Below, piece by piece: positions 1 to 7,927 of a DNA stretch of 13,442 nt. The notes under the pieces were generated by a model. It saw only the letters and a list, made by a program, of their open reading frames with translations. It had not been told where the DNA came from and ran no database searches. The position numbers and the translations under genes were made by a program. Source of the stretch: an uncultured Eubacterium sp. (GTDB lineage Bacteria > Bacillota > Clostridia > Lachnospirales > Lachnospiraceae); the NCBI GenBank assembly GCA_958446835.1, contig CAUCXT010000059.1, forward strand, positions 1 through 13,442. Reading direction: 5' to 3'. Within the stretch, counting starts at the first letter, position 1. Every line of letters begins with the position of its first letter.

Positions 1-12
1 CGCTCTTCTCAT
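1..12 (-). CDS. possible start of a further downstream gene (4 codons only)
   Basis: Thirteen bases after the TAG of the ABC transporter gene an ATG at 10-12 opens a frame (Met-Arg-Arg-Ala) that runs off the left edge. Two purine-rich stretches suit a ribosome binding site: AGGAG, overlapping the preceding stop codon, and GGAG five bases before the ATG. This stop/Shine-Dalgarno overlap resembles the other tightly coupled junctions in this operon. Only four codons are visible, so nothing can be said about the product, and the frame may not be a gene at all. Confidence 0.3.
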
Positions 13-25
13 ACGTTCTCCGCTC

Positions 26-2308
26 CTATCTCTGATCCTTCGCCACACTCCTTAACATGACAGTGGCAAGCACGCCGAACACCACAACGAATATGAGGAG
101 TATACCCCACACCTGCCACAAATGCGCTGCCGTGTGTGTAAATAAGTCCTCAGCCTCACGCGGTATTCCTGTCTTGGACACAAGATTATTCAGGTCTGCC
201 GTGCATCCAAGTCCCTCTATAGCCCATCTGCTAACGGTCACGCGGGAGATTACATCCACCGCTCCCTCAAGCTTGAAGAGGATACCGGAAAACAACAACT
301 GTACTATGAGGACAAAAGGTGCGAAGGTCATCGCCCTGTCTCCGTTCTTGGCAAATGCAGATATGATGAGTCCCATTGAGGCAGACGCCATCACAGTAAG
401 CAAAAGCGTGAGCGCACACTCGACAAAGCCTGAGCCGATTATGACACCCTTTTCAGGAATACCGACAATAACGGCAAATAAACCAAGCATAAGCAATGTC
501 TGTATGAATCCCAACACAAGCTGTACAACGTATTTTGACAGTATATATATAGGAAGCTTTAGGTTAGCCATGTACTCACGCTTCAGGATAACGCGCTCCT
601 TACATATCTCCTGAATGGAGTTGAAAAGACCGATCCATATTCCGGAGCATACAAGTGCAAAAAGTATTGACTTCGTATCCTCGTATACATCAAATACCTT
701 CTCCGCTGCGACAATTCCCAACAGTATCGCAATGATAATCGGCTGTGCCAGAAGAAGCGCAAGTCTCTGCCTGTCATGCAGCATGAGCTCCGCATACCTT
801 GCAGTGAGAACCTTGAACTGATTCCAGAGTGAGCCTCTGCTGCCCCTCTTAATCTTCTCGCGCTCCGCGTGCGATTCCTGTGCACTATATTCGTTTTTCT
901 CGCTGAACTTCTTCTCCCACATCGGTGCGTCGGAGCTTACCATGTTGTAGACATTAACAAGATTGTCGGTGCCGAAGAAGCCCAGAGTATCCTCTGGTGT
1001 TCCCATGTAGCACAGCCTTCCGCCTGTTCCCATTATAATTATCTTGTCGCACAGGTTAAGGCTCTGAGTTGTATGCGTTACCATGATGATGGTCTTTCCC
1101 TGGGTCTTTGCGAGCTTCTTGAGCGTTTTCATAAGATTCTGCTCGGTTCCCGGGTCAAGTCCTGACGTCGGCTCATCAAGGAAGAACAGCTTAGGGTCGG
1201 CAAGCAGCTCGACTGCAATGCTGGCTCTCTTTTTCTGTCCGCCGCTCAGCTTTCTTATGTATGTATTTTTGTGCTCGGTCAACTCGACCATCTCAAGCAC
1301 CTTCTCTATGCGCTCATCGCGCTCCGCGGCGCTGACCGTCTTATCCATCTTCATCTTCGCCGTGTATTCAAGCATGCGCTTTAGAGTGAGGTTTTCATAG
1401 ATAATATCCTGCTGAGGCACATAGCCGATAATGCTCTTTAACACATCGAAGTTCTGGTGCAGATCAGTACCGTTCACCGATATGCTCCCGCTGCTTAGCT
1501 TGGAATCGAATCCGCTTATCGCATTCATAAGTGTGGTCTTACCTGCACCCGAACCTCCGATGATGGCGACAAATTCATTTTCCCCGATGTTTAAACTAAC
1601 ATCATTTAATATTGTCTTGCCCTTTCCTACCTTCTTGGTGATATGGTCTACCTCCACACTGACACCCGATATCGTACGAAAGTACAAAATATAGCCGTTG
1701 TGTACAACCATGACCGCATCGGCAATCTGGACAACCGATGTTCCGTTAAGGCGCACCGACCTATCCACCGCTACACCGTTTACAATTACACCGTTTAAAC
1801 TTCCCTTGTCACTGATGGTAATTATCCCGGCGTTCTTGTTTATCACGGCATGGTGTCTTGACACCATAGGGTGCATTATCCTGATGTCACAGTCATCGCT
1901 GCGTCCTATCCATGTATCGCCATCCTCAAGGTGCACCGACTTCCACTCGCCTGCCCCCTGTGTTGTAAACACAAGTATGGCATCATCGTCATTGTGCCCT
2001 CCCTTACCAAGATAGCAGATGGATGTCTCCTCCTTAATCTTATAAGGTCCTATCTTTCTTAAATCGACCTTCCTCTCACCGCGCAGAAGGAAGGTTCCGT
2101 TGGTACTGCCCTCGTCGCATAGAAAACACTCGCCGAACTTTTTTATAAAATACAGATGTTTTCCGGAAACGTACTTTGACGCTACTGCAATATCACATTC
2201 CTTGTCATTTCTTCCAATAAGTATTGTTTCCTTATTATATTCGCTCAAGTCAACGTTCCTTACGCCGCGCGAATCAATGATTATCAGGGAAAATAAATTT
2301 TCTCTCAT
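26..2308 (-). CDS. FHA-FHA-ABC transporter with fused ABC-2 membrane domain (Rv1747-like exporter)
   Basis: A 760-residue half-transporter carrying two N-terminal phosphothreonine-reading FHA domains, an ATPase and a six-helix ABC-2 (ABCG order) membrane domain. FHA1 (about 8-115) has GR at 32-33, SGKH at 48-51 (the usual SRxH Arg is Gly) and STNG at 68-71. FHA2 (about 122-210) has GR at 135-136, SRHH at 150-153 and LNG at 171-173. The NBD shows Walker A (251-259), Q-loop PQQ (298-300), signature LSGGQ (354-358), Walker B with DE at 378-379, and the H-loop His412. Six hydrophobic segments follow from about residue 515 to 755. The start is ATG 2308, because an in-frame stop lies four codons upstream. 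In Mycobacterium tuberculosis the same architecture (Rv1747) is an exporter phosphorylated by the neighbouring kinase PknF and bound through its FHA domains. By analogy this would be a phosphorylation-gated output of the operon. The exported substrate cannot be told. It probably works as a homodimer at the cytoplasmic membrane. Confidence 0.95.
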   Translation of the reverse strand: MRENLFSLIIIDSRGVRNVDLSEYNKETILIGRNDKECDIAVASKYVSGKHLYFIKKFGECFLCDEGSTNGTFLLRGERKVDLRKIGPYKIKEETSICYLGKGGHNDDDAILVFTTQGAGEWKSVHLEDGDTWIGRSDDCDIRIMHPMVSRHHAVINKNAGIITISDKGSLNGVIVNGVAVDRSVRLNGTSVVQIADAVMVVHNGYILYFRTISGVSVEVDHITKKVGKGKTILNDVSLNIGENEFVAIIGGSGAGKTTLMNAISGFDSKLSSGSISVNGTDLHQNFDVLKSIIGYVPQQDIIYENLTLKRMLEYTAKMKMDKTVSAAERDERIEKVLEMVELTEHKNTYIRKLSGGQKKRASIAVELLADPKLFFLDEPTSGLDPGTEQNLMKTLKKLAKTQGKTIIMVTHTTQSLNLCDKIIIMGTGGRLCYMGTPEDTLGFFGTDNLVNVYNMVSSDAPMWEKKFSEKNEYSAQESHAEREKIKRGSRGSLWNQFKVLTARYAELMLHDRQRLALLLAQPIIIAILLGIVAAEKVFDVYEDTKSILFALVCSGIWIGLFNSIQEICKERVILKREYMANLKLPIYILSKYVVQLVLGFIQTLLMLGLFAVIVGIPEKGVIIGSGFVECALTLLLTVMASASMGLIISAFAKNGDRAMTFAPFVLIVQLLFSGILFKLEGAVDVISRVTVSRWAIEGLGCTADLNNLVSKTGIPREAEDLFTHTAAHLWQVWGILLIFVVVFGVLATVMLRSVAKDQR

Positions 2309-2321
2309 TTTTCGATTTTAT

Positions 2322-2326
2322 CCTCC
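2322..2326 (-). promoter_or_regulatory. ribosome binding site of the ABC transporter gene, long spacing
   Basis: GGAGG lies 13 bases upstream of the ATG at 2308, longer than the 6-11 bases seen at most genes here. No in-frame alternative start fits better, since the frame is closed by TAA at 2318-2320. The intervening bases are A-rich (ATAAAATCGAAAA), which may keep the site open. Translation of the exporter may therefore be weaker than that of its neighbours, although this is inferred from spacing alone. Confidence 0.5.
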
Positions 2327-2351
2327 GAATGAATATGTAATCCTATCAGCC

Positions 2352-3191
2352 CTATACTATCTGGAAGCTGTTCTCGCTGTTTCCTATGAATATCGTGTCA
2401 CCGCTGTGAAGCTCCATATTTATATTGCTCAACATTCTGTCTCCGTTAGGAAAATATACGCCATTGGTAGACGTATCCTTAAACATGACACTGCCGCTTC
2501 CGTCAAGCCATATACAGCAATGCTGCCTGCTCACCTTGGCTCCGTCAAGCACTATGCTGCACTTTGTGGAATCCCTTCCTATCCATAAAGGCTGCTCTGT
2601 GATATCAATTGCAGCTCCGGCATAAATTCCCGATACACCCTTGAGCTGATGACCATTGCCTGTTCCCCCGGACACCTCCTGTCCCTTTTCTGTGCCTTTC
2701 ACCGCTGTGTTTCCTTTATATAACACAAGTATGATGATGTTCAGTGCAATGTTAGCCACCGTAACTATCATAAATAAAATCATACCGATTGCAGGAACGT
2801 ACGATGTGACAACAAAGAAAAAAATTGTCTCCACCAAGGCAACAGCACCTAACACAACAGGAACAATGCTGCCGGCTTTCTTTTCACGGCATATATATCT
2901 TACAACTCCTGATACAATGGAGAGCAGTGCAGGCACAGCCATGAACAGCACGCCCAGCAATGCAAGCTCCGCCTTTGAGTCGCCGACATTGTCGATAAGA
3001 AAATCCACGAATTTATTTCCGGTTCCGAAGATGAACTGGAATCCCGCAATGGTGTATGTGAGCTTGAAGCTGAATATGTCCTCGGTATGAACGCTTATTA
3101 TCGGAAGGAACAACAGGATAACAGCTACAATACTGAGCACAGCCGACACATTTACCATCAGACTTCCGGTATTCTGCTTAGAATTATTCAT
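2352..3191 (-). CDS. four-helix membrane protein with C-terminal cytoplasmic FHA domain
   Basis: A 279-residue protein from ATG 3191. A longer frame opens at 3221, but the ATG at 3191 has a strong AAGGAGG six bases upstream and only an 8-base overlap with the preceding gene, so it is chosen. Four hydrophobic segments fall at about 13-34, 74-97, 106-129 and 133-158. The charged loop RYICREKK (98-105) between helices 2 and 3 suggests that the N- and C-termini are cytoplasmic, with a roughly 40-residue outer loop after helix 1. A Gly/Thr-rich linker (160-187) leads to a canonical FHA domain (about 188-279): GR 205-206, SRQH 221-224, TNG 242-244. It has no recognisable enzymatic or transport motif. 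It could be a membrane-anchored phosphothreonine reader, perhaps an accessory subunit recruiting phosphorylated partners to the adjacent ABC exporter; that role is inferred from context. Confidence 0.9.
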   Translation of the reverse strand: MNNSKQNTGSLMVNVSAVLSIVAVILLFLPIISVHTEDIFSFKLTYTIAGFQFIFGTGNKFVDFLIDNVGDSKAELALLGVLFMAVPALLSIVSGVVRYICREKKAGSIVPVVLGAVALVETIFFFVVTSYVPAIGMILFMIVTVANIALNIIILVLYKGNTAVKGTEKGQEVSGGTGNGHQLKGVSGIYAGAAIDITEQPLWIGRDSTKCSIVLDGAKVSRQHCCIWLDGSGSVMFKDTSTNGVYFPNGDRMLSNINMELHSGDTIFIGNSENSFQIV

Positions 3192-3873
3192 CCTTATCCT
3201 CCTTGATATCCTCCCACGCAAATGTGCTGTTGCAGAAAGGAACTAACATAAGCTGTGTCTCTCCTACCGTGATAACCTGTCTGTCCTTCACCTCCACATT
3301 GTTGAGCACTACCTCGTCATCTACATAGAACAGAGCCTTAGACTCACCCGGAAGGGCAAAAAATCTTCTCGACTTAGGGTCATATATCACAACCGCATGC
3401 TTATTTCTCGATACGGTCTTGTCCTCAGATATTGTTACATCCATCGTTCTGTCGCGTCCGATAAAATTAGGACCCGCCTTTAACATATAGCTCTTGCCCT
3501 TCTCAGCTCCGCTGAGTGCCACAAGCCAGCCGACAACAGGTTCAATGCTCATATCCGTCTCATACAATCTGACAGTCTTAGTCGAATCATCATCATAGTT
3601 CTGCACCATCCGTTCTGTAGGCGCATTTGACAGGTGTACCTTCGGATTAGAATTCGCACCGGCATTGGGTGAGTTATCGCTCATTGTATCTCCGGTCACT
3701 TCCTTCATCGTAGGCATTGACATATTGCCCTGCGAATCCATTGTGTCATAGGACATGGTCACTGAGTCCTCCGATGACTGTGCTGCTCCTGCCTCCGCCT
3801 TGCAGTGAGGGCATGAAGAATACTTGTCCCCATCATAGTAATGCTTTCCACTTTCACATCGTTTTAAGTTCAT
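3184..3873 (-). CDS. zinc-ribbon / Thr-rich linker / divergent FHA protein
   Basis: A soluble 229-residue protein with no signal peptide or membrane segment. The N-terminus carries a small metal-binding motif (Cys6, His11, Cys21, Cys24 in CPHC). A low-complexity linker rich in Ser, Thr, Met, Asp and Asn (about 27-110) follows, then an FHA-like fold (about 113-218) with GRD at 139-141 and VSRNKH at 154-159. The usual S-x-x-H is stretched to S-x-x-x-H, and the TNG loop is replaced by a PGESK-type loop, so phosphopeptide binding may be altered. The linker holds two Thr motifs, DSVTMSYDT (36-44) and STKTVRLYE (97-105), that recur in neighbouring proteins. It is a clear paralogue of the gene at 7912-8418, sharing the ribbon, GWLV, NF[IV]GRD, SR-x-KH and a C-terminal FC....WE. 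GAGGAGG lies eight bases before the ATG. It may be a GarA/OdhI-like switch protein; that function is inferred. Confidence 0.9.
   Translation of the reverse strand: MNLKRCESGKHYYDGDKYSSCPHCKAEAGAAQSSEDSVTMSYDTMDSQGNMSMPTMKEVTGDTMSDNSPNAGANSNPKVHLSNAPTERMVQNYDDDSTKTVRLYETDMSIEPVVGWLVALSGAEKGKSYMLKAGPNFIGRDRTMDVTISEDKTVSRNKHAVVIYDPKSRRFFALPGESKALFYVDDEVVLNNVEVKDRQVITVGETQLMLVPFCNSTFAWEDIKEDKDE
3198..3204 (-). promoter_or_regulatory. ribosome binding site that fixes the start of the four-helix FHA gene
   Basis: AAGGAGG ends six bases before the ATG at 3189-3191 and lies inside the last codons of the upstream zinc-ribbon/FHA gene. It decides for the 279-residue protein over the frame that opens at 3221, which would add ten Arg-rich residues and a 38-base overlap. 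The arrangement suggests translational coupling. Confidence 0.8.
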
Positions 3874-3905
3874 AATTGATTCCTCCTCAGAGTGTTATTT
3901 ATTTG

Positions 3906-3921
3906 CAGGCATTTCTGCCTG
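3906..3921 (-). other. intercistronic hairpin directly after the PP2C stop codon
   Basis: On the transcribed strand the bases right after the TAA stop read CAGGCA-GAAA-TGCCTG, a perfect 6-bp stem closed by a GAAA (GNRA-type) tetraloop. No T-run follows (the next bases are CAAATAAATAAC), so it does not look like an intrinsic terminator. It sits in the longest gap of the operon (48 bases). An mRNA-stabilising or processing element is possible; the role is unknown. Confidence 0.5.
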
Positions 3922-4716
3922 TTATTCGTAAATTCCCACAACCACCGTTGTGTTATCCATGCCGGATGGTGAATGAAACAGAGCCTCCTCAATCAGCTTG
4001 TCCGCAAGCCCATCGACACACATCTGGTTCTCAATGGCAATATGTTCTATAGCATCATCGTTCAGAGCCTTGTACAATCCATCGCTGCACAGAATCAGTC
4101 TGTCACCGTACTCAAGCTTGAGTGGCTTATCAAGTGTATCAATAAGTATTGAATTACCTATTCCAAGGAAGCTTATAAGCGCCTCAGCCCTCGGTTCCTC
4201 AAGCATATATGTATCCATGTCAATCATTCCAAGCCTAAGCTTTTCATCCAGTCTCATTCTGTAATTGTGATCCTTCGTGAGACATATAAGGTTATCGTCA
4301 TGTATAAGATATATCCTGCTGTCACCCGCGGACATCAGATACAGCATATCATCCTTGACAACAACCATGACTATAGTGCTCCCCGACTCAATCGGATTGC
4401 CCTCATCGTCGGTAAAATCCGCAACCAGCTCATTGATTTTGGATGCTTCATCGCGAAGAAAAGCGCTTATGTCATCAGCCTGCTCAAGCTCTGCCATGTC
4501 CGCCGTAAGCATATCTACCGCAAGCTGGCTCGCGCGCTCTCCCGACTCCATTCCGCCCATGCCGTCACAGACGGCTGCCACGGATATGCCCTTTCCTTCG
4601 TACATTAACATTCTGTCCTGCTGGTAGTCCCTTGTGCCTATAAATGTACTGCCATACAGCTTCAGCCTGCATCCCTCATAAAGTCTCATTGTTGTAACGG
4701 TCTCTTCTCTACTCAT
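3922..4716 (-). CDS. PP2C-family Ser/Thr protein phosphatase
   Basis: A soluble 264-residue metal-dependent phosphatase, the expected eraser for the two kinases of the operon. The metal-coordinating motifs are all present: RDYQQD (29-34), DGMGG (51-55), GST (112-114), GDSR (131-134), SDGL (211-214) and DN (254-255). The length matches the compact bacterial PrpC/PstP/Stp catalytic domain without a membrane anchor. The start at ATG 4716 overlaps the end of the kinase-FHA gene by 8 bases. Upstream there is only a weak, close purine site (AGGGGTGG, three bases away), so it probably depends on translation of the kinase. The first 14 residues precede the catalytic domain and carry ETVTTMRLYEG (5-15), nearly matching a linker motif of the zinc-ribbon/FHA protein next door. 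It may be a phosphorylation or FHA-docking tag; that is inference. Catalytic assignment is secure; substrates are inferred from context. Confidence 0.96.
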   Translation of the reverse strand: MSREETVTTMRLYEGCRLKLYGSTFIGTRDYQQDRMLMYEGKGISVAAVCDGMGGMESGERASQLAVDMLTADMAELEQADDISAFLRDEASKINELVADFTDDEGNPIESGSTIVMVVVKDDMLYLMSAGDSRIYLIHDDNLICLTKDHNYRMRLDEKLRLGMIDMDTYMLEEPRAEALISFLGIGNSILIDTLDKPLKLEYGDRLILCSDGLYKALNDDAIEHIAIENQMCVDGLADKLIEEALFHSPSGMDNTTVVVGIYE

Positions 4717-6067
4717 AATCCACCCCTATCTTTAAGCAACACACTGCCGCCAAAATAATAAAATGCTGGTTTCTTATAGGAACCCACTGCTCCTTAGGAC
4801 AAATCTGCTGCTCCGTTGTAGTTCCGTTATTCGACACATCATACACGAAAAAGCAGTCCTCCTTCTCATCAAACATGATGTGGCAGTGCTCCTTCGATAC
4901 CGCCGCAAACGCGGGCACGACAATATTGCACACCGCCGATGAGCGCCCCACAATGAGTTCCGTCTGCAATGGGATAATCCATCTCTTTCCCGAAAATTCA
5001 CTGTTGGCTATCTCCACATACGGCTTAGGCTTGCGCGCTATAATGTCATTTGACATCTTCTCAAGGTTTAACTTCTCATCACCGGAAAGTCTGGATGTGT
5101 CAAGCGTTGCCTGCCCCGCTCCGGTAACCTCAGAGGTCGCCGACGCCTCCCTTGCACTTTTTGTGGCTCCACCATTCTCATGTCTGTATGCCGTTATGCC
5201 GCGGACAAATTCATCCGCCGTCTGCAAACGCAGTCTGTAATCTACCTCCAGTGCCTTATCGATTGTGTCCGACAGGCTCTTAGGTATATCATGGCTCACC
5301 TCACAGGCAGGTTCATATCCTTTACCGTTAACCCTGTCCGTAGCCGACGGAACCATCACCCCGGTAAGCATATAGTAGAGTGTCCCTGCCAGCGCGTATA
5401 CATCCGTGTACGGTCCCTGTGCACCCTTTCTCGAATACTGCTCTATCGGTGCAAAGCCCGGCTTGAGCACAACCGAAAAGTTCTGATCCTTCTGCTGGCA
5501 GATGTGCTTAGCGCTTCCAAAGTCGATTAGGTACACCGCGCCATCGTCACAGAAGAATATGTTGTCCGGGCTTATATCCCTGTGAAGCATGTGCTTGAGT
5601 GCGTGTATGCGGTGCAGTGAATTTGCCGCAATCTCCATAATGTTCACGGCATCCTCGACACAGAACTTTCCTCCCGGCATTCTGCGCATAAGATGTCTTA
5701 AATCACATCCCTGCAGATAATCCATGACATAGTAGGCGGTTCCTCTCTCCTCAAAGCAGTCCCGCACACGGACAATATTCGGAACATCCCTGAGAGACAT
5801 GAGACATTGTGCCTCCTCAGTGAACCTGAGCTTTCCATGTTCATACTGCTCTGACTTGTCCGCATTCATAGGTATAAGGTTTCCATCCGGAAGCCTGTTG
5901 CACATTCCAAGAGGAACGTACTCCTTAATCGCGCACACCGTATTCTCGCTCATATCGAATGCCTTATAGGTAATTCCGAAGCCGCCAGCTCCAATCACTG
6001 AGTCTATACGATATCTGTCACCACTCACCATTGTTCCTATTTTCAGTGAAAATGCGCTTCCTTCCAC
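4709..6067 (-). CDS. soluble Ser/Thr protein kinase with C-terminal FHA domain
   Basis: A 452-residue cytoplasmic kinase with no transmembrane segment. The kinase domain (about 18-295) has the Gly-rich loop GAGGFG (26-31), ATP-anchoring Lys48 in AIKEY, HRDISPDN (162-169), DFG (182-184) and a P-x-x-QY activation segment followed by GPYTDVYALAGTLY. The catalytic loop has Ser166 where most Ser/Thr kinases have Lys (HRDxKPxN). A roughly 50-residue Ser/Thr/Ala-rich linker leads to an FHA domain (about 349-448) with GR 374-375, SKEH 391-394 and NNG 413-415. The FHA may bind the kinase's own phosphorylated linker or recruit phosphorylated substrates. The start is GTG 6067: AGGAGG lies eight bases upstream, no suitable upstream ATG exists, and it begins 12 bases after the VWA gene's stop. 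It overlaps the phosphatase gene by 8 bases, so kinase and phosphatase are probably made together. Family assignment is secure; substrates are inferred. Confidence 0.95.
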   Translation of the reverse strand: MEGSAFSLKIGTMVSGDRYRIDSVIGAGGFGITYKAFDMSENTVCAIKEYVPLGMCNRLPDGNLIPMNADKSEQYEHGKLRFTEEAQCLMSLRDVPNIVRVRDCFEERGTAYYVMDYLQGCDLRHLMRRMPGGKFCVEDAVNIMEIAANSLHRIHALKHMLHRDISPDNIFFCDDGAVYLIDFGSAKHICQQKDQNFSVVLKPGFAPIEQYSRKGAQGPYTDVYALAGTLYYMLTGVMVPSATDRVNGKGYEPACEVSHDIPKSLSDTIDKALEVDYRLRLQTADEFVRGITAYRHENGGATKSAREASATSEVTGAGQATLDTSRLSGDEKLNLEKMSNDIIARKPKPYVEIANSEFSGKRWIIPLQTELIVGRSSAVCNIVVPAFAAVSKEHCHIMFDEKEDCFFVYDVSNNGTTTEQQICPKEQWVPIRNQHFIILAAVCCLKIGVDYE

Positions 6068-6075
6068 AAGCTTCG

Positions 6076-6081
6076 CCTCCT
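6076..6081 (-). promoter_or_regulatory. ribosome binding site of the GTG-started kinase, overlapping the previous stop codon
   Basis: AGGAGG lies eight bases upstream of GTG 6067, and its first two bases are the AG of the TAG that ends the VWA-FHA gene (TAGGAGG). Stop codon and Shine-Dalgarno sequence are thus fused, a layout that favours re-initiation by ribosomes finishing the upstream gene. It supports the GTG as the true start. Confidence 0.75.
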
Positions 6082-7927
6082 ACCATCGCACTCTTATCTT
6101 CATGGAGCCTGCCGATATGACATCACCGCTGTTAAGTTTCTTAGCACCGCTAAGTTTCACACCGTTCACCAATGTTCCGTTAGTTGTCTGCAAATCCCTT
6201 ATAAATATGGCACCATTCCTATCCTCAAGGCTGAAATGCTGTCTACTCATCTTTCCGTCCTTTATGGCGACATCGCATATATCCGCTCGTCCCACAATCA
6301 GCGATTTGCTGAGCTCCGTCTCAATCCTGCTGTTATTCCCGGCTTCGACATTCAATATCTCGAATACTATCTTCTTTCCGGCGGCAAACTGGGGCTTCAC
6401 AGTCTTACTCTGTGTCGGCTGCCGGCTCATAGTACCGGACTGTGTAGACTGTTCACGGTGTTTCTTCTCCGCTTCGCGCCTTCTTCTTTCTTCCTCCTGC
6501 TGCTTCTTCCTGCGCGACAGTGACAGGAACACAACTATTCCCACAATAGCAAGAACAAGCACAACACAGCCAATGATTATGTATATGACATACGAATTGC
6601 CTGATTCATCGTCCTGTGTCTCTTCTTTCGTCTCATCGGTCACAGCTTCGCTCTCCTGCGTTGTCTCATTGCCGCTGTCTGAATCGCCCGATATCACCTT
6701 CGTGAAGCTCTCTGTCACAGGATTTGCCTCAGCGGAGACATCGCTCACATTCCTTACCTCTATCACATACTCACCGGGACGAAGCTCGCTGTTAAAGCCT
6801 ATAACCGCAGAATAATCTGAGGCATTGTACTCAGCGCTCATCACATCAAGCTCCACACCGTCGCAGGTCACAACATAGGCTGTCTCCTTGTCTGCTCCGC
6901 TCACCTGTTCAGAGAAATTGACAATCAGTTCCTTGTCTGTGTTCTGTCTGACCGCTATTATGGTCGGTGCCGTCTCATCGGGAATGTGCTCTGTCACCAG
7001 AACATCCCCCGAAACCGTGCTTCCATCAGCTAACAGTGTGAGCACTAAGGTCTGTGTCTTGTTGCTTGGGATATTGCTGTCAGCAAGCATTGTTACGACC
7101 TGCATCTCCCCCAACATGCGCGCAAAATTCGTGAATATCTTATCAGTCTCCTGAGCCGTGAACTCCGTGACCGTGCCTCCGCAGGCATCAGTGACGAACT
7201 TGAACGACTCGAGATTGCTCTCATTCGCTCCCGCTGCATATCCGTATACCGGGATACTTCTCTTGTTGAGAGCCGATATCGCCTCCTGCTCGTTGGCTTT
7301 TCCCCTGTTATGGTCATCGCCGCCGTCGGAAATCATCATTATGACTTCGCGGGAATTGACATCGTTCCTGTCGGTCTCCTCGGCAGCCTGCAAAAGCGCT
7401 TCGTAGAAGAAGGTATCACTGTCACCGTTGGTGAGTGACAGGATTGCCTCCTGCGCCTGCTCAGGTGTCTCATCGCCCGTCAGCACGGTCTGAACCGATG
7501 AACCGAAGGTTATGAGCACCAGCCTGTCCTGAGCCGACAGACCGCTATAAAATGTCACTAGGCTGTTCTGCAATGCACTGAAATACGCCGCAGAAAACGA
7601 TGCCGACACGTCGAGCAGAACATAATAGGTTATTCCCTGTCCCGTCTGCTCGAACAGCTCAACATTGCTCACTGTAAGCTCGCTCGTGTCAAGCGCTGCC
7701 ATGATATCCGATGTGCTTATCTGCCTGCTGCCCCTTAAGTACGCCCTGACCTCCGGCACGACAGCCTGCACCGACTCTATGACGAGTTCCCCGGCGCCGC
7801 CGCTGTCCTGTGTGTCATCATCTGCGTACACGTTGATACAGCAGACCGAAAGAAAAATTCCTGCCATCAGGAGCGCCGTGAATTTCACGGCAGCCCCCTT
7901 CATCTTATCAATCAGTTTTCTTCCCAT
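6080..7927 (-). CDS. secreted VWA domain - Ig-like domain - TM helix - cytoplasmic FHA protein
   Basis: A 615-residue type I membrane protein. A signal peptide (basic start, hydrophobic 12-31, likely cleavage after VYA at 33-35) is followed by a VWA domain (about 98-290) with an intact MIDAS start DVSAS (106-110), a downstream Thr in the SDTFFYE region and an SDGGDD loop. The domain can therefore bind a metal and an extracellular ligand. Next comes an Ig-like domain of the SbsA/Big type (about 298-410, beginning DETAPT and containing FSEQVSG). An acidic Thr/Glu-rich stalk follows, then a TM helix (about 446-471) with RRKK on its inner side. The cytoplasmic part is a highly charged Arg/Glu/Lys segment, a linker with GTMS and SKTV (498-510), and a canonical FHA domain (518-615; GR 546-547, SRQH 561-564, TNG 582-584). 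AGGGAGG lies six bases before ATG 7927, and the gene overlaps its upstream neighbour by 16 bases. It looks like a bridge between an outside ligand and inside phosphothreonine signalling; the ligand is unknown. Confidence 0.94.
   Translation of the reverse strand: MGRKLIDKMKGAAVKFTALLMAGIFLSVCCINVYADDDTQDSGGAGELVIESVQAVVPEVRAYLRGSRQISTSDIMAALDTSELTVSNVELFEQTGQGITYYVLLDVSASFSAAYFSALQNSLVTFYSGLSAQDRLVLITFGSSVQTVLTGDETPEQAQEAILSLTNGDSDTFFYEALLQAAEETDRNDVNSREVIMMISDGGDDHNRGKANEQEAISALNKRSIPVYGYAAGANESNLESFKFVTDACGGTVTEFTAQETDKIFTNFARMLGEMQVVTMLADSNIPSNKTQTLVLTLLADGSTVSGDVLVTEHIPDETAPTIIAVRQNTDKELIVNFSEQVSGADKETAYVVTCDGVELDVMSAEYNASDYSAVIGFNSELRPGEYVIEVRNVSDVSAEANPVTESFTKVISGDSDSGNETTQESEAVTDETKEETQDDESGNSYVIYIIIGCVVLVLAIVGIVVFLSLSRRKKQQEEERRRREAEKKHREQSTQSGTMSRQPTQSKTVKPQFAAGKKIVFEILNVEAGNNSRIETELSKSLIVGRADICDVAIKDGKMSRQHFSLEDRNGAIFIRDLQTTNGTLVNGVKLSGAKKLNSGDVISAGSMKIRVRW

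Noticed and set aside
57..885. Plus- and minus-strand open frames inside the ABC membrane domain region
   Set aside because: They overlap a gene with intact family motifs, have no recognisable domains, and read as Ser/Arg-rich shadow translations.
3192..3221. Upstream start at 3221 for the four-helix FHA gene
   Set aside because: It adds ten Arg-rich residues and a 38-base overlap, while ATG 3191 has an ideal AAGGAGG six bases upstream.
3906..3921. Intrinsic terminator after the phosphatase gene
   Set aside because: The stem is only 6 bp and no T-run follows on the transcribed strand; the next gene starts 33 bases later.
7838..7849. Possible lipobox (LSVCC, residues 26-30) in the VWA protein
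   Set aside because: The residue before the Cys is Val rather than Gly/Ala/Ser, and a normal signal-peptidase site (VYA then Asp) follows; type I cleavage is preferred.
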